A stretch of 64,000 nt of DNA from Nemophila menziesii (lineage: Eukaryota > Streptophyta > Magnoliopsida > Boraginales > Hydrophyllaceae), in the NCBI GenBank assembly GCA_029959085.1, contig JARWIR010000043.1:2976001-3040000 (forward strand), written 5' to 3'. A program made the translations under genes and the position numbers. The notes under the pieces are model-generated. The model was given only the letters and a program-made list of their open reading frames with translations. It ran no database searches and had not been told where the DNA came from. How positions within the stretch are numbered: the stretch's first letter is position 1; each line of letters begins with the position of its first letter. Positions 32,064 to 43,280 of this stretch are shown piece after piece.

Positions 32064-34339
32064 AAAAACATATTTATTAATATTATTTTTCTAAATCAAC
32101 AAGCTTTTTATTATATACATATAACACAAGAGTTCAAGACCAGGCCATGGCCAAAAAATTAACTACAAGTAAACGATCCACAATCTAAATACTAGTCAGG
32201 GTACCAAATCGCAACAAATTCTCCCAAACTTCTAACACTAAATACTGGATATATTATTTAATGTCCATTTAATAAAGATAATTTTAATAAGACTAGCATT
32301 ACCAAATTTCGAAAGGAAGGCATTTGTTGACCAGCGGTAGTTGGGTTCCAGCCTCCAGGAATCTAATTGTTTGAAAAGAATGGTCGAAGTTGTTTAATAA
32401 AATTTACTTATATAATTACACTTCCATTATCTCATCACTATATTTCCTCTCCTTATTTAATTCGCTCCTCCTTTCTTTATCTTAAAAATAAAGGTGATTG
32501 ACCTTATATAGGGTCTTTTGAAGACTAATTTTTTAAGCCTAAAGGAACTAGTAAATTTTTTATTTCTTTAAAAGGACCTCAATCATGACCAAATACTAAA
32601 ATATCCTTACTAACTACAATATATATCAAAGTATACCCTTATTTGTTTTTTTCATTATCCATTATAACCTCATTTGTTTTTTAACTACTATATATACCAA
32701 AGTATACACAAAAAACAAAAAACCCTACAAACTCTCTTTCCTCTCTCATCTTCCCACCCAAACCCAACAACATTTCCTTTCTCTTCTTCTCCCATGACAA
32801 TGGTTTCTAGCCATCAAAGTAAAAGCTTCCAACACCCATGGCTTCAAGAACAAGCTTCTAGTACCCATGGGTTCCCGTGTTTCTGTTTCATCCAGTAGCT
32901 GCTAAGGTAACAAATCGAGGTTGAGCTTTGTGATTCCTAATCCACCATAGTTATGAAGGAGATCCATGCTTGCTTTGTCCAATAACAGATTAACAAGGGG
33001 TAGATGTTGAAGATCTGGTTAGTACTCAGTAAAAATTTGTGCAAGGAAGCTTCATAGTGAGTACTCAGTGAAGCTTCAATGACGAGTACTCGTTAATGGT
33101 GTGGTTGTGTGATTCTAGACGTTGAGTCTGTGATTCCAGAGCTTCGTGTCATGGTGTTTTCATGAAACTCGTTTGCTTGTGCAAAGGTGCTAACCATGGC
33201 TGCTAAACATATCCATTTCGCCATATTTTGATACTTAGTGAAGCAGATTGACCATTGCAAGGTAGTTGTTGAAGATCGAGTTCCGTTCTACAAACCTCTA
33301 ATATTTAAGTACATAACAAAGCTGCAACCTCTGTTTTTCTTTTAGCAGATTTTTTGAGTACTTAGTTAATCCTCTAAGCACTTAGTAAAGTTGCGAAGAC
33401 AATACTTGTAGATTTGTTTTTGTGGATCAAATTTTGCTGGTCAGAATATTTAGAAGATATGTGAAGTTTGAGTGATGCAGTTGATTTCAAAACTTGAATG
33501 TTTGATTTTGAGCTTTCTTCTTGAGCAGCAAAACAAAGATCGAGTCATGTTTCTATCAAGCGGGTTTTTGAAACCCGTTCAAGTTATACACAGTAAAATA
33601 TAGTTGACGTCATTGCTGACGTCAGCACATGCATTTAATTTTTTTTAGGCATCTATGTTTTATTTTTTCCTCAAACGCTTGTAATTTTGTATTATAAAGA
33701 TAAATTTTCAACTATTATTTCCTTTATATTTTATGTTTAATTTGAATTTATCAAGCTACTCAGCATTTTTACGATTAGTACTAGTATTTTTGGACCATAC
33801 TCAGAGAATTCACTAAACATACTTAGTGAATTTCCCTGATATTTAGTGAATTTTTTTCGATTCTTAGTACATTCTTCCGATACTCAGTGAATTTTTCCTA
33901 TACTCAGTGTTTTTTCCCTATACTTAGTAAAAAAAATTGATACTCAGAATTTTTTCGACACTCTATGTTTTCTAATACAATAAATTCTTTAAGTACTCTG
34001 TAAAATCTCTGAGTTCACCCAAAAAGATAGCGTAGGCAGTGGTCGGTGAGTGGTGGTCGGAGATGAAAAATAATAATACTCAATAATTTGTTCATTAACT
34101 CACTGAGTTGGTGATCCATACTTATTGTCACTTGTTATTTATCCTTAGATAGTTTTTATTTTATTTGAAGGCATTTTGATATTTGGTAATTGACCACCTA
34201 TAAAAATGGGTAATGGCTTTTTAATGAAAAATCTACTAGTCACGTGTTTTCTAAATTTTCCCTAACACTTCGTAGTCAGTCTTTTTTTTCAACAACATTC
34301 AATCATCCAACTATAATTACTTGAATTCTTAAACAAAAT
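32064..34339. other. unassigned, possibly a non-autonomous TIR element
   Basis: About 2.2 kb without recognisable genes. The segments around 32547-32625 and 34165-34247 are imperfect inverted repeats (CTAGTARATTTTT and a later ACCAAATAYTMAAAAT), hinting at a large terminal-inverted-repeat element, but no target duplication was found. It holds the GTACTCAGTGAA motif repeats. Confidence 0.35.
33770..34020. repeat. degenerate ~20-bp repeats of ATACTCAGTGAATTTTT
   Basis: The motif GATACTCAGTGAATTTTTCC recurs about ten times with changes between 33770 and 34020. GTACTCAGTGAAG occurs several times in the preceding kilobase (for example near 33030 and 33060). No coding explanation. Confidence 0.65.
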
Positions 34340-34537
34340 GAGTAATGTTAGGTATAAGCCAAAAAGGATTATCAAAGTATTATCTATGATGTGGCATTTA
34401 AATGCTTTAATCATGGAAAAAAGAGAAGAATATAAATTTAGAAAGAGAATTACATGAATATAACATTTAAATACCATGGATGATGATTGATGAATGATGA
34501 TAGGTGGTTCCTTTTTTGGGTGATACATGTATTACTC
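34340..34537. mobile_element. MITE with GAGTAAT...ATTACTC ends
   Basis: 198 bp. The left arm GAGTAATGTTAGGTATAAGC pairs with the complement of the right arm ending GGGTGATACATGTATTACTC. The same ends occur at 48647-48898, defining a family. The target duplication is unclear because the flanks are A-rich. Confidence 0.65.
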
Positions 34538-34678
34538 AAAAAATTGAGAAAATGAAAAAGTTTACCACAAGAGAGTTTGTCATTACTTTAACAGAAAAAT
34601 TATTTCTAAAAAAACCCAAAAAGAGATTGAGTTGTGTGCTTGGGTCCAAGCCAAAGTCTATCTCATCGATTAGTTTAC

Positions 34679-36254
34679 ATGGAAAGCTTGGTGGGTTTCC
34701 GACAGGCAATACTCAGTGTCCGACCGTCGTCATTTTGTCACACCAAAAGAAGCAATTTTTTGGTGGTGAAAGCAAATTTAATCGACCACGACGATGACCC
34801 ATTATTTCAAAGCGCCATTAAACGCGCTTCTCTTCGCCTTCAAGAGACCCGTCGTCCAGGCAAACTATTTTACCTTATTTACACTTCAATTTATCATTAA
34901 TGCGCGGTCAGGCATAGTATCGAATAGCTTTAACATAAGTTAGTAATCCGCATTGATCAACACTAACATTCTAATGTATGCTGTACAACTTTACACTTGC
35001 AGATCCGCTCTTTATCGATCCATATGTTGGGTGTCTTCTTCCTGCAAATACTGAACTGAGTTCAAAGTCTCAAATTAATCCATACTGCCTTGCTACTAAA
35101 TATATTGATGATAAATTGCTTACTACAATAAATGACATTGATGACCTTAAACAGGTATTGTATTTATGCTAATAAAATACCGAACAGTTTGTTTCTTCAA
35201 CAAGAAGGTTATATCGACTTATAAACTGCAGGTTGTTCTCTTGACAGATGGCATTGATACTCGCCCTTATAGACTCAATTGGCCTAGATCAACTATGATT
35301 TTTGATGTATCCCCAGAAAGAATCTTTGAAATAGTTACTCAAACACTCAAAGGTACAGAAACTATGACTTTGAATGAATCTTCTATAAGCCCATTCTTGT
35401 ATTGAGGTATAGAATATGTTCTGACAATAATTTCTTAGGAACTATAAGATGTTGGAACTAAGGTTCCAAAAGGCTGCTTGTTTCGCCATGTTCCATCAGA
35501 GTCCTCTAGCATACAACAAACATTGTGCAGCAAAGGATTTAAGGATGCTAGATCTAGTATATGGGTTCTCCAGGTGAATCACATATGTGTTGCTTAATTA
35601 AAACAACATATTTACCTCCCATTTAATAAAGAATTAACTCTTTCTTTTGTTGAGATAAAACATCTCATTAATATGTTCCTCCTACTTAATGTGATAGGGG
35701 TTTCCCATAACAACCATGGAATGTTTCAAAGAGATTTTGTTACTTGTTAGTAGCTTAGCGATGAAGGATGATCTTTTTATAGGGGAATTCCCCTCTTGGT
35801 TGGTGGGCTCTGATTGGGAAGTTAAGGTAAGAGTGAGCGTTGTGTAATTGACAATTATAAGTTTTTTACCACGTGAAAGAGTGCTTATTTACTGAGGATT
35901 TTTTTTTTTTTTTTTTGTTCAAATCCAACACAAAGAGATGGATGGAGAATATTTTCTTGACCAATGGTTTCCAAGTGAAGATGATTCAGTACAATGAGAT
36001 TGGAGAAAATCTTGACAGAGAATTAGCAGCTACAGAAGATTACAACAACATACTTTTTGTGGCAAAGCATCTAAGATATTCTGATGCTCAGGTACTAATG
36101 CTGCCATATAGTAGAAATTTTGGGTCAAAGTTGATTCCTTTTACTATCTTTTAGGCATTTGATCATATTGATTTGCTTATAGGTGGAAATCTGGAGAAGA
36201 GAATTTCAGAGGATAGAGGAAGAAGGAAATGAAGATGGCTTTGATGAAAAATAG
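34679..36254 (+). CDS. PPM1/LCMT-family S-adenosylmethionine-dependent methyltransferase, 7 exons
   Basis: Putative SAM-dependent methyltransferase of the leucine carboxyl methyltransferase (PPM1/LCMT) fold; substrate unknown. Exons: 34679-34859, 35003-35154, 35232-35352, 35449-35573, 35698-35826, 35936-36091 and 36183-36254; total 311 aa. Intron 1 starts GC (CCAG|GCAAAC), the others GT. The family landmarks are DPLFQSAIKRASLRLQETRRPD / PLFIDPYVGCLLP in exons 1-2, the SAM-loop motif LTDGIDTRPYRL (residues 115-126), IFDVSPERIFEI after it, and the C-terminal blocks FLTNGFQV and VEIWRREFQRIEEEG. The N-terminal 35 residues are basic and Ser-rich and could be a plastid transit peptide. The first in-frame ATG was chosen; the frame is open further upstream to about 34634 without an ATG. 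No disabling change seen. Confidence 0.87.
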
Positions 36255-36845
36255 ATTATGCTTGAACTTGTAATAGTTTTATTTTATAAAAATATTGATT
36301 TTTCAATAGTTTCAGTAACTTTTGAATAGTTACGATTGCTTATTGGAACTTAGAAATCTTTTCGAGTACAAATGCATTGAGTAGGTTTGATCATGGTTAA
36401 CCTAAAATTAACCTCATGCTAAATTTTTTACACCTTAACCAAAGTATAAAATTTGAACCTAGGTAGTTGTCCTAGGATTGAAAAAATTAGTGAAGCCGAG
36501 CCCAATCCAACCCAATCATACCCCGAATCTCAATAGTTCAAAGTATCGACTCTCAATCATCAATACAATTCTCGATCATACGAAATTACATATATTCCAA
36601 TGAAAAAATCATTAGTTCGCACAAGTAGAGCTTGAATATAAACAAAACCAGCAAATATAATTGAATCTTATAAAAGTACACAGAATATTGAATATAATAA
36701 TAGTGGTAAAGAAAATAATGAAATGATATCAGAATAATGAAATCATCAAAACAGCATGGGATGAGTGAAAAAACTGACGGGACACTAAGAAAAAAATGCT
36801 GAACATAATCAGAAAATTAAGAAGCAGAAAATATGTAATTTCCGA

Positions 36846-37554
36846 TCACATAGTCCTGCAGTCATTGGGATGTTCATCACCGTAATAACCATGGTGTGGT
36901 GATGGATAGTGATGACCTTCTGAGTGTGGTCCGCCTGACAAATAGTAATGGTTCGGTGGAGGCGGCCCTAGCTGCCGCCTTGGTGGAAATGGTGGTGGAG
37001 AATTATGTCCAAATTCCCTAAGACGTGGTGGAGCACCGTACATTCCAACTCGTCCGAAACTCTGGTTATGTGGTGGTCCATACGGACCGCCTCTATAGTA
37101 CTCTGGTTGTGGTGGGCCATATCCATGATGATCATAATAGCCATCCGCGTGTTCCGGATAATATCCAAGCCTCCATGTCCTTGTGTGTTCAAGATATCCA
37201 AAACGGGGATTATTTGACATTCTCTCAATATCTTCCATGTATCTTCCCATGTGCGGTTCAAATCCTCCAGGATAGCCAGCTTCTCTAGGTGGTGGTGGTG
37301 GTGGTGGTGCTGGTGCTGGTGGCTTTGGTGGATCTGGTGGTGGAGGTGGAGGCGGTGGCGGAGGAGGTGGTGGTGGAGCTTCAGCCGGTGGTTTTTTTGG
37401 AGGCTTCACATAAGACCATTCGCAAATTATTAATAGGATTGCCTTAATGCTTAAAAATAGTTTAGTGGCAAAAAGCATGTATATACAACAAAATCAAAAT
37501 GATATTGAGAAGAAGAAACATGTTTACCTTGCATGATATCATATTAAAATCCAT
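36846..37554 (-). CDS. Pro/Gly/Tyr-rich protein with C-terminal CaaX-like box
   Basis: Proposed exons on the minus strand are 37554-37528 (MDFNMISCK) and 37442-36846, joined in phase 0 through an 85-bp GT-AG intron, giving 207 aa. An alternative start is the ATG at 37478 (210 aa). After a short hydrophobic piece (AILLIICEW) come VKPPKKPPAEA, two long proline runs, and a Gly/Tyr/His/Pro-rich tail ending NDCRTM. The end fits a C-a-a-X prenylation box, and the proline-rich tail plus CaaX resembles heavy-metal-associated isoprenylated plant proteins. No HMA domain with its C-x-x-C is visible upstream, so it is either a shortened member or I missed distant exons. Convergent with the methyltransferase gene, 591 bp away. 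Confidence 0.55.
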
Positions 37555-38091
37555 TGAAGATTGCTCTTACACAATCCGAAACTTTGGTATTCAGATGCTT
37601 TTATCTATTGCACGATGAGCAAATTGATTTATATGGTTCTGGAGAAACTTTGTTGAGAGGGCAAAATAAATCATAATGGCATTTTCTGCCTCTCTCTCAA
37701 GCTAAACCAACTTGACAACTCTAATACTACTGGGATTTCGGCTTTTCACATTGATTAGGAAATAAAAAAAGATTCTACACCAATTTAACTTTAAACAATT
37801 GATCTATTGGTTGGTTGATTTAATATAATTGATTCTTACCAAATTAACAGTCCAACATATATTGAAAGATTGATTTTTATTTTTAGTATTAATTTTTGTA
37901 ATACAGCTAGTGGAGTAGACGGTAAGAAAAAACAATTACTCTAGTCTCTATACGAGTGTTTACCCATTTTTTTTATGACATAATATAGATTAATAAAAAT
38001 AAACGTTTTCGATACAATAAGTTAAAAATTGTCCACTAGCGTATGCGATGCTACAAAATCAAGTGATAAGGGCTTGATTATATGTGGGGTT
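37555..38091. other. no gene seen
   Basis: Upstream side of the proline-rich gene. No HMA-like exon, TATA box or transposon end that I could support. Confidence 0.45.
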
Positions 38092-38117
38092 GGGGGGGGG
38101 GGGGGGGGGGGGGGGGG
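38092..38117. repeat. 26-base G run
   Basis: Uninterrupted poly-G at the truncated end of the last RNase H repeat. It is unusually long for a plant genome; its length should be treated with care because such runs are hard to sequence. Confidence 0.9.
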
Positions 38118-39680
38118 TGAATATCTTTAAAAAACATGGCGTAAGTGACGATTTTCAAACTTACATCGTTCATAAATAGGTTCATAATGTTAAGACAATC
38201 ATTCTTCAGAATATAACCTTGATTAGGATTAGGGCTGTAAATGAACCAAGCCGCTCGCGAGCAGCTCGAGCTCGGCTCGGAGAAAAGCTCGTTCGAGATC
38301 GGCTCGAATGTAAACAAGCTCAAGCTCAAGCTCCATTTTAAGCTCGATACGTAAACAAGCCTGCTCGAGTTCGACTCGTGAGCTCGTTTAAAATTATGAA
38401 GTATAAATAAAAATAAATTATCTACTTATAAATATATTATTAACCTTCAATATCTAATTGGATATTCTTAATTTCTTTAGTCATTTATTTTTTCATTAGT
38501 GTTATGTTTCATATTTTCATACCACACACTCATGAAAGTCCCATTTCAACCATAAAAAACAAATTGTTCATGAGCAACTCGTGCTCGACTTTAAAAAAGA
38601 TTATTCAATAAGTTAAACAAACAAGTTCTAACATTTCTGATTTGGATGATTGGAAGCTCGGGCTCGGCTCGTTTAAATTTGAGCTCGGCTCGGTCCGGCT
38701 CGTCTAAATTTGAGCTCGGATCGGCTCGAGAAATTAACAAACCAAGCTTGTACATCTAGTATTCGGCTCGGCTCGGCTCGTTTGCAGCCCTAATTAGGAT
38801 GCTCTTGCTTCTTTGATGACATTTCTAATCCCTATAGTTTTTACTTTTTCTAGAGTTTTTAAATTGAATTTTCAAGTTCTTCTTTTTTAAATAATGTGCC
38901 CTGTTTGTCACTAGATATGCAAGCAGCTATATAGGATTATAATCTTTCAAATAAGATGCATCATTGCTTGGAAGGTTGCTCGAGACTTCCTTGTTTGCGA
39001 TTCAATCCGCCACTTGATTTAATTTTTGAGAAACATAACGGAAATTAATTTTAGTTATGTGTGCCAATATTTGAATATCTTCAAAAAAATGTGGCATAAG
39101 TGACGATTATCAAACTTTACACCGTTCATGAGTAGGTTCATAATGTTAAGGCAATCATTCTTCACAATATAGCTTTGATTAGGATGCTCTTGCTTTTTTG
39201 ATGACATTTTTAATCCATATAGTTTCTACTTCTTCTAGAGTTTTTGCCTTGAATTTTCAAGTTCTTTTTTCCAAAAAAAATTGGCTCTGTTTGTCACTAA
39301 ATATGCAAGCATCCATATAGGATTTAGATTCTTTCAAATAAGATGCATCAATTGCTTGGAAGGTTGCTCGAGACTTCCTTGATTGTGATTCAATCCGCCG
39401 CTTGATTTAATTTTTGAGGAACAAAAAAGAAATTAATTTTAGTTATGTGCGCCAATATTTGAATATGTTCAAAAAACGTGGCGTAAGTGACGGGTTTGAA
39501 TCTTTACATCGTTCATGAGTGGGTTCATAATGTTAAGACAATCATTCTTCACAATATAGCTTTGATTAGAATGCTCTTGCTTCTTTGATGACATTTCTAA
39601 TCCCTATAGTTTCTACTTCTTTTGGAGTTTTTGCATTGAATTTCCAAGTTCTTCCTCCAAAAAATTATTCCTGTTTGTCA
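38118..39680 (-). repeat. tandem copies of a LINE RNase H domain (~385 bp unit)
   Basis: Units 38797-39180 and 39181-39567 are complete. A third starts at 39568 and is broken at 39680, resuming at about 40945. A truncated fourth lies at 38118-38229. On the minus strand each unit encodes, with stops and shifts, DASYLKDSN at the start, a KNDCLNIMNLLMN block (the SDC/D block of RNase H) and a final KLNQVADWIA-like block, so one unit is roughly one RNase H domain. The junction runs from the C-terminal LPS straight into the next DASYL. Sequence identity between units is high. Confidence 0.82.
38230..38792. mobile_element. hAT-type MITE, TSD ATTAGGAT
   Basis: 563 bp, ends TAGGGCTGTAAATGAACC and GTTTGCAGCCCTA, perfect 8-bp duplication ATTAGGAT (38222-38229 and 38793-38800). 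The uninterrupted target sequence TTGATTAGGATGCTCTTGC is seen in the neighbouring repeat unit at 39175-39195, confirming a clean insertion. Same family as 5565-6118. Confidence 0.95.
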
Positions 39681-40554
39681 GTTATGCACTTTGGATTCAA
39701 ATTTTTAAGGGAAAGGAAATGATAGGAATATAAAAATAGTAAATGTTTGGATTGAAGGTATTGAAAAGAAAAGAAAGGAAATGATATTTGATATATTCAA
39801 TCGTTTGGATTGGAATATTTTTTGAAGGAAAGTAATTTTGGTGATTATTAAAATCACCTATAAACCCCTATATATAATCACTCCAAATCGGGGTCAAATG
39901 GAAGGAAAGAATTATATTAAATAAGCAAGAGAAAAAAAATAGTATTGACAACCTATAAACAATGATAAAAATAGAAATATGGTAATAAAAAAATTATTTC
40001 CTAATTTTTTTCTAATCTAAATAAAAAAGATACTCAAATTCTTTTATGAACTTTTTATTTGTTAAAATTATCTAATCCAAACAACATTTTTCACTCCCTT
40101 TCTTTTCTTTTATAATTTTTCTTTTCTTTTCTTTTATTATTTTTTTCCCTTGTGAATACAAACACACCCTAAAGGAATAGAAAGTAAAGTAATAACTGTG
40201 TTTGGATTATAAAATAATAACAAAGGAAAAGAAAGTTACTGATGAATATTTTCTTTATTTGGATTCACATTATTAAAGGAATGGAAATGATATTTTTAAA
40301 TGAAAATTACTTTTATACCACTTTAATGTTATGTAAAGCATTAAATATGAAATATATGTAATTTCTTTCCTTTAAAATGGCTCCAATATGAGATGATTGA
40401 AAAACTAGCAGTTTTAAAGGAATCCAAGGGATTGCGTCATCAACTTAGTTACTCCTTCCATTTAAAATCTAATCCAAAAAAAAAATTAAAAAAACTCACA
40501 TTCCTATCATTTCTTTTCCTATCCTTTAAAAAAACAAATCCAAACATTACATAA
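39681..40554. mobile_element. Tourist-like MITE debris (TTTGGATT / AAATCCAAA)
   Basis: At least two degenerate elements. One runs from about 39690 (TTTGGATTCAAATTTTTAAG) to GAATACAAACACACCCTAAA near 40175; the other from TGTGTTTGGATTATAAAAT near 40197 to AAATCCAAACATTAC near 40550. GGAAAGGAAATGAT-type purine arms are typical of this group. Boundaries are approximate. Confidence 0.6.
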
Positions 40555-40922
40555 GGGTCTGTTTGTATTTACGAGGGAAACAATTTAAAAGAAAGGAAAA
40601 GAAAGGAAGTTTTTGTTTGGATTTAAAAAAAATTATAAAAAGAATTTCATAAACGATTTTTGATATTTTTTTGTTTGGATTGAAAAAAATACAAAAAGAA
40701 AAGAAAAAAAAAGTTAATTTTGGCCTTTATGCATTAAAAAAAATCTATTTCTCTCCATTTGACTCCAATTTGGAGTGATAATCAAAATGGATATTGGGGT
40801 GATTTTTGGAATGGTTTTCTTTCTTTTCTTTTATAGAATTTTCTAATACAAACAACGTAAAAATTAAAAAATCATTTCTATTTCATTCCTTTCTTTCCAT
40901 TTCTCTCAATCCAAACAACCCT
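40555..40922. mobile_element. Tourist-like (PIF/Harbinger) MITE, TSD TAA
   Basis: 368 bp, left end GGGTCTGTTTGTATTTACG, right end CTCAATCCAAACAACCC, flanked by TAA on both sides (40552-40554 and 40923-40925). A 3-bp TWA duplication and GGG...TGTTTG ends fit Tourist-type elements. A relative lies at 63133-63477. Confidence 0.75.
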
Positions 40923-40943
40923 AAACCCTAAACCATAAACCCT
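40920..40943. repeat. short interstitial telomere-like repeat
   Basis: CCCTAAACCCTAAACC followed by ATAAACCCTG is two perfect and one or two imperfect units of the plant telomere repeat CCCTAAA. It lies exactly where the broken third RNase H unit resumes. Confidence 0.75.
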
Positions 40944-40944
40944 G

Positions 40945-41337
40945 ATATGCAAGCAGCCACAGAGGAGTTAGAATCTTTCAAATAAGATGCGTCAACATCT
41001 ATATAAGTAATGGATTTTAGTGGACTTCCCGTAATAAGTGGTATATGCATCATTCTTTTATTATTGCTTCAGAGTTAAGGTATAAGTACCTTTTAAACTC
41101 ATCATAAGCAGTATAGCCACTTTTAGCATTGATTAAGGGGAAAATGGTAAGTTTTCAAAAAAAAAAATTTCTAGCTTTCCAGACGAACCAAAGTGTTCAG
41201 ATTGCCATCTCAACATGTGGTCTACCTCTATCATCAGTTGGATTATTCATTTCCATACGCGTTTGAATCCATTTATCCAATCTATAAGTGATATCATTAG
41301 AGGAGTAAAACCCAATGTGAGTTGCAAACCAAGTTAC
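40945..41337 (-). pseudogene. LINE remnant: RNase H start and post-RT spacer
   Basis: The minus strand reads an AIWTLWFVWKARN-like block near 41210-41165, then a spacer, then YIDVDASYLKDSNSSVAACI at about 41030-40950, the opening of the RVT_3 RNase H (D-x-D/G-x-S). It continues into the repeated units at lower coordinates and, on the 5' side, across the solo LTR into 42846. Confidence 0.8.
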
Positions 41338-42840
41338 TGGTGGTCCTTTGTGTGTTCTAGAAAAATGCAAATAAGGATAAGAGAACCACAACCGCAAGTG
41401 TACGGTTGTCCCAAGTAATAGAAATGATAATACATATTCGTTCTCAGGGACGGAATGGTTGACTCTAATGCTAAGACAATAAATTAAAATACTAAATTAA
41501 TGCAAATAATTAACTAGACGCAAGAAAGTAAAGTGTTTACGCAATATGGGGAAGACAGTACTTGAGAGACGCAAGGGTTTCACCTAATTATCATTCATTT
41601 CATGTCATGGTTAAGGGACAAATCGGTAAATATGTATTGGTCGGGATTCGGAGTTCTCCTTACCCCCGTCAGGGTGGACTAAGGAGCTACTCTCAAGTGC
41701 TACAAACCCCGTCAGGGTGATTATAGTCCACTCTCAAGTGAATAAGTCTATTCTACCCAATTGGTCATAGGTTTAATTAAGCTCGTCAGAGTCAAATAAT
41801 TTCCAACCTATATTCGTTAATTAGTTCTGTACCCAGACCCCCCGTCAAGGTGATCCAATCGCCACTAATTGGAACAGCCTAAGTACTAAGTCCTAATATT
41901 GAGTCGTGAATTCAATAAAAGTAAATAAAAACAAATTAAAGAAAAATACAATTTACCCAATTTGATTTCAATTATTAAAATCCCAAATCCAAACACATGA
42001 AATAAAATCAAATTGGGATTAACCCATTATGAGTTCTCAAGCACTTAATGAAATTAGCTCATACTAATTCGAAAAACTAAATTAAAAGAAATAAAAATAC
42101 TCATATTGTTTAAAAGAAAGAAATAAAAGAGAAACCTAATTCCGGGATTAGATTAGTTGTGATTTGGAGATATAGATAGTCTCCAACTCCGTAACTTTCT
42201 CCGCTTCTTTGCCTTGACTTCTCTCTGATGCTCTGACTTGTAAAAAGTGAATTGTATGAAAATAGAAGTCAAAAGCCTTATTTATCCTCTCAAAATCGGA
42301 CTTGGACCTTAGGCTTATGTTTAAATGAAATAATAAAGGCCCAAGTCCATTATCTTAGCCCAAAATCGTGTAACTGCTGCACCACCTCCACTAATACAAC
42401 TTTAACCGTCTCCTTTCAACTCGGATTGACCTTATTCCAGTTGCTAAAGTTCCGTAACTCAATGGGGCACGTTTTCTCTTCAAAGGTCAGCAGCTAAATC
42501 TACTCTTAGGTGGCTCGAAATCAGCAATCTATAGCAGTTTTCCAGATTTGCAGTTTTAAAATATCAATTCTTTCGGGATTTGTCTTCATGCTTTGACTCC
42601 GTATCACGATCTTTGACTTTATTCTCGAATTCCTCTCCTAGCTAGTATTCAAAACCTACAAACTTTTCACTAAAATACACAATATTACGCGCAAAAGCTT
42701 AATAAATTAAAAATACTAGAAATTAAAGAGGAAAGTCGGATTATTGCATATTTAGTCCAAAAGTCTATCAAAATGGTCGAATAAACACAAAAAATGATAT
42801 CTCCCAAGGACATAAAATTAGAACATTTAGGGAGACATCA
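41338..42840. mobile_element. complete solo LTR, TSD GTTAC
   Basis: 1503 bp, starts TGGTGGTCCTTTG and ends GGGAGACATCA, with a perfect 5-bp duplication GTTAC at 41333-41337 and 42841-42845. It holds the block CCGCAAGTGTACGGTTGTCC near its start, like the LTR at 14696. Removing the LTR and one GTTAC rejoins the LINE zf-RVT frame on the minus strand without a shift. No internal retrotransposon region remains. Confidence 0.95.
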
Positions 42841-42845
42841 GTTAC

Positions 42846-43272
42846 TCTAGAGCTAGAGCAATGGAAGAAAAGATGTTTGGTAGCTTCAATACTATTTCCA
42901 CAAAGTTTACAAGTGCTATTCTTTGCACCTTTTCTTTCGAACTTGTTTTGTTCAATAGGGATAACATTTAATATCACTTTCCAGACAAAGTTTTTCAGTT
43001 TTGGGGGTATATTAAGCTTCCAAACTTTATCCCAATAGTTACCATTTAGTTTAAAGGAAATTGAGGGAGAATTTTTTTTCTTTTCTTTTTTGTCACAAGT
43101 ATTAATATAGGAAATGTTGTTATAAACATCTTTAGCATATATATTTCAAGTTTTAGAAGGTTTCCAGATTCTAGCATCTAGAGCATTTGTAATACTAATG
43201 TCAATATTACAAATCTTTTCAGCTTTTTCAATTCCCAGTGTATTAATAACTTGTTTTTTGTTCCAATATGTG
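42846..43272 (-). pseudogene. LINE remnant: zf-RVT region
   Basis: The minus strand encodes, from high to low coordinates, INTLGIEKAEKICNIDIS (near 43255-43200), LDARIWKPSKT, then after stops a NIPPKLKNFVWKVILNVIPI-like piece, then CKLCGNSIEATKHLFFHCSS (42915-42850), the zinc-binding C-x-x-C...H...C block. The frame continues beyond the solo LTR. Confidence 0.85.
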
Positions 43273-43280
43273 CTTGTATT

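Noticed and set aside
32547..34247. Mutator-like element with long inverted repeats
   Set aside because: The arms are only loosely similar and no 8-11-bp duplication was found; left as unassigned.
37025..37433. Trp-rich plus-strand frames
   Set aside because: Antisense shadows of the proline-rich coding exon (GGTGGTGG runs).
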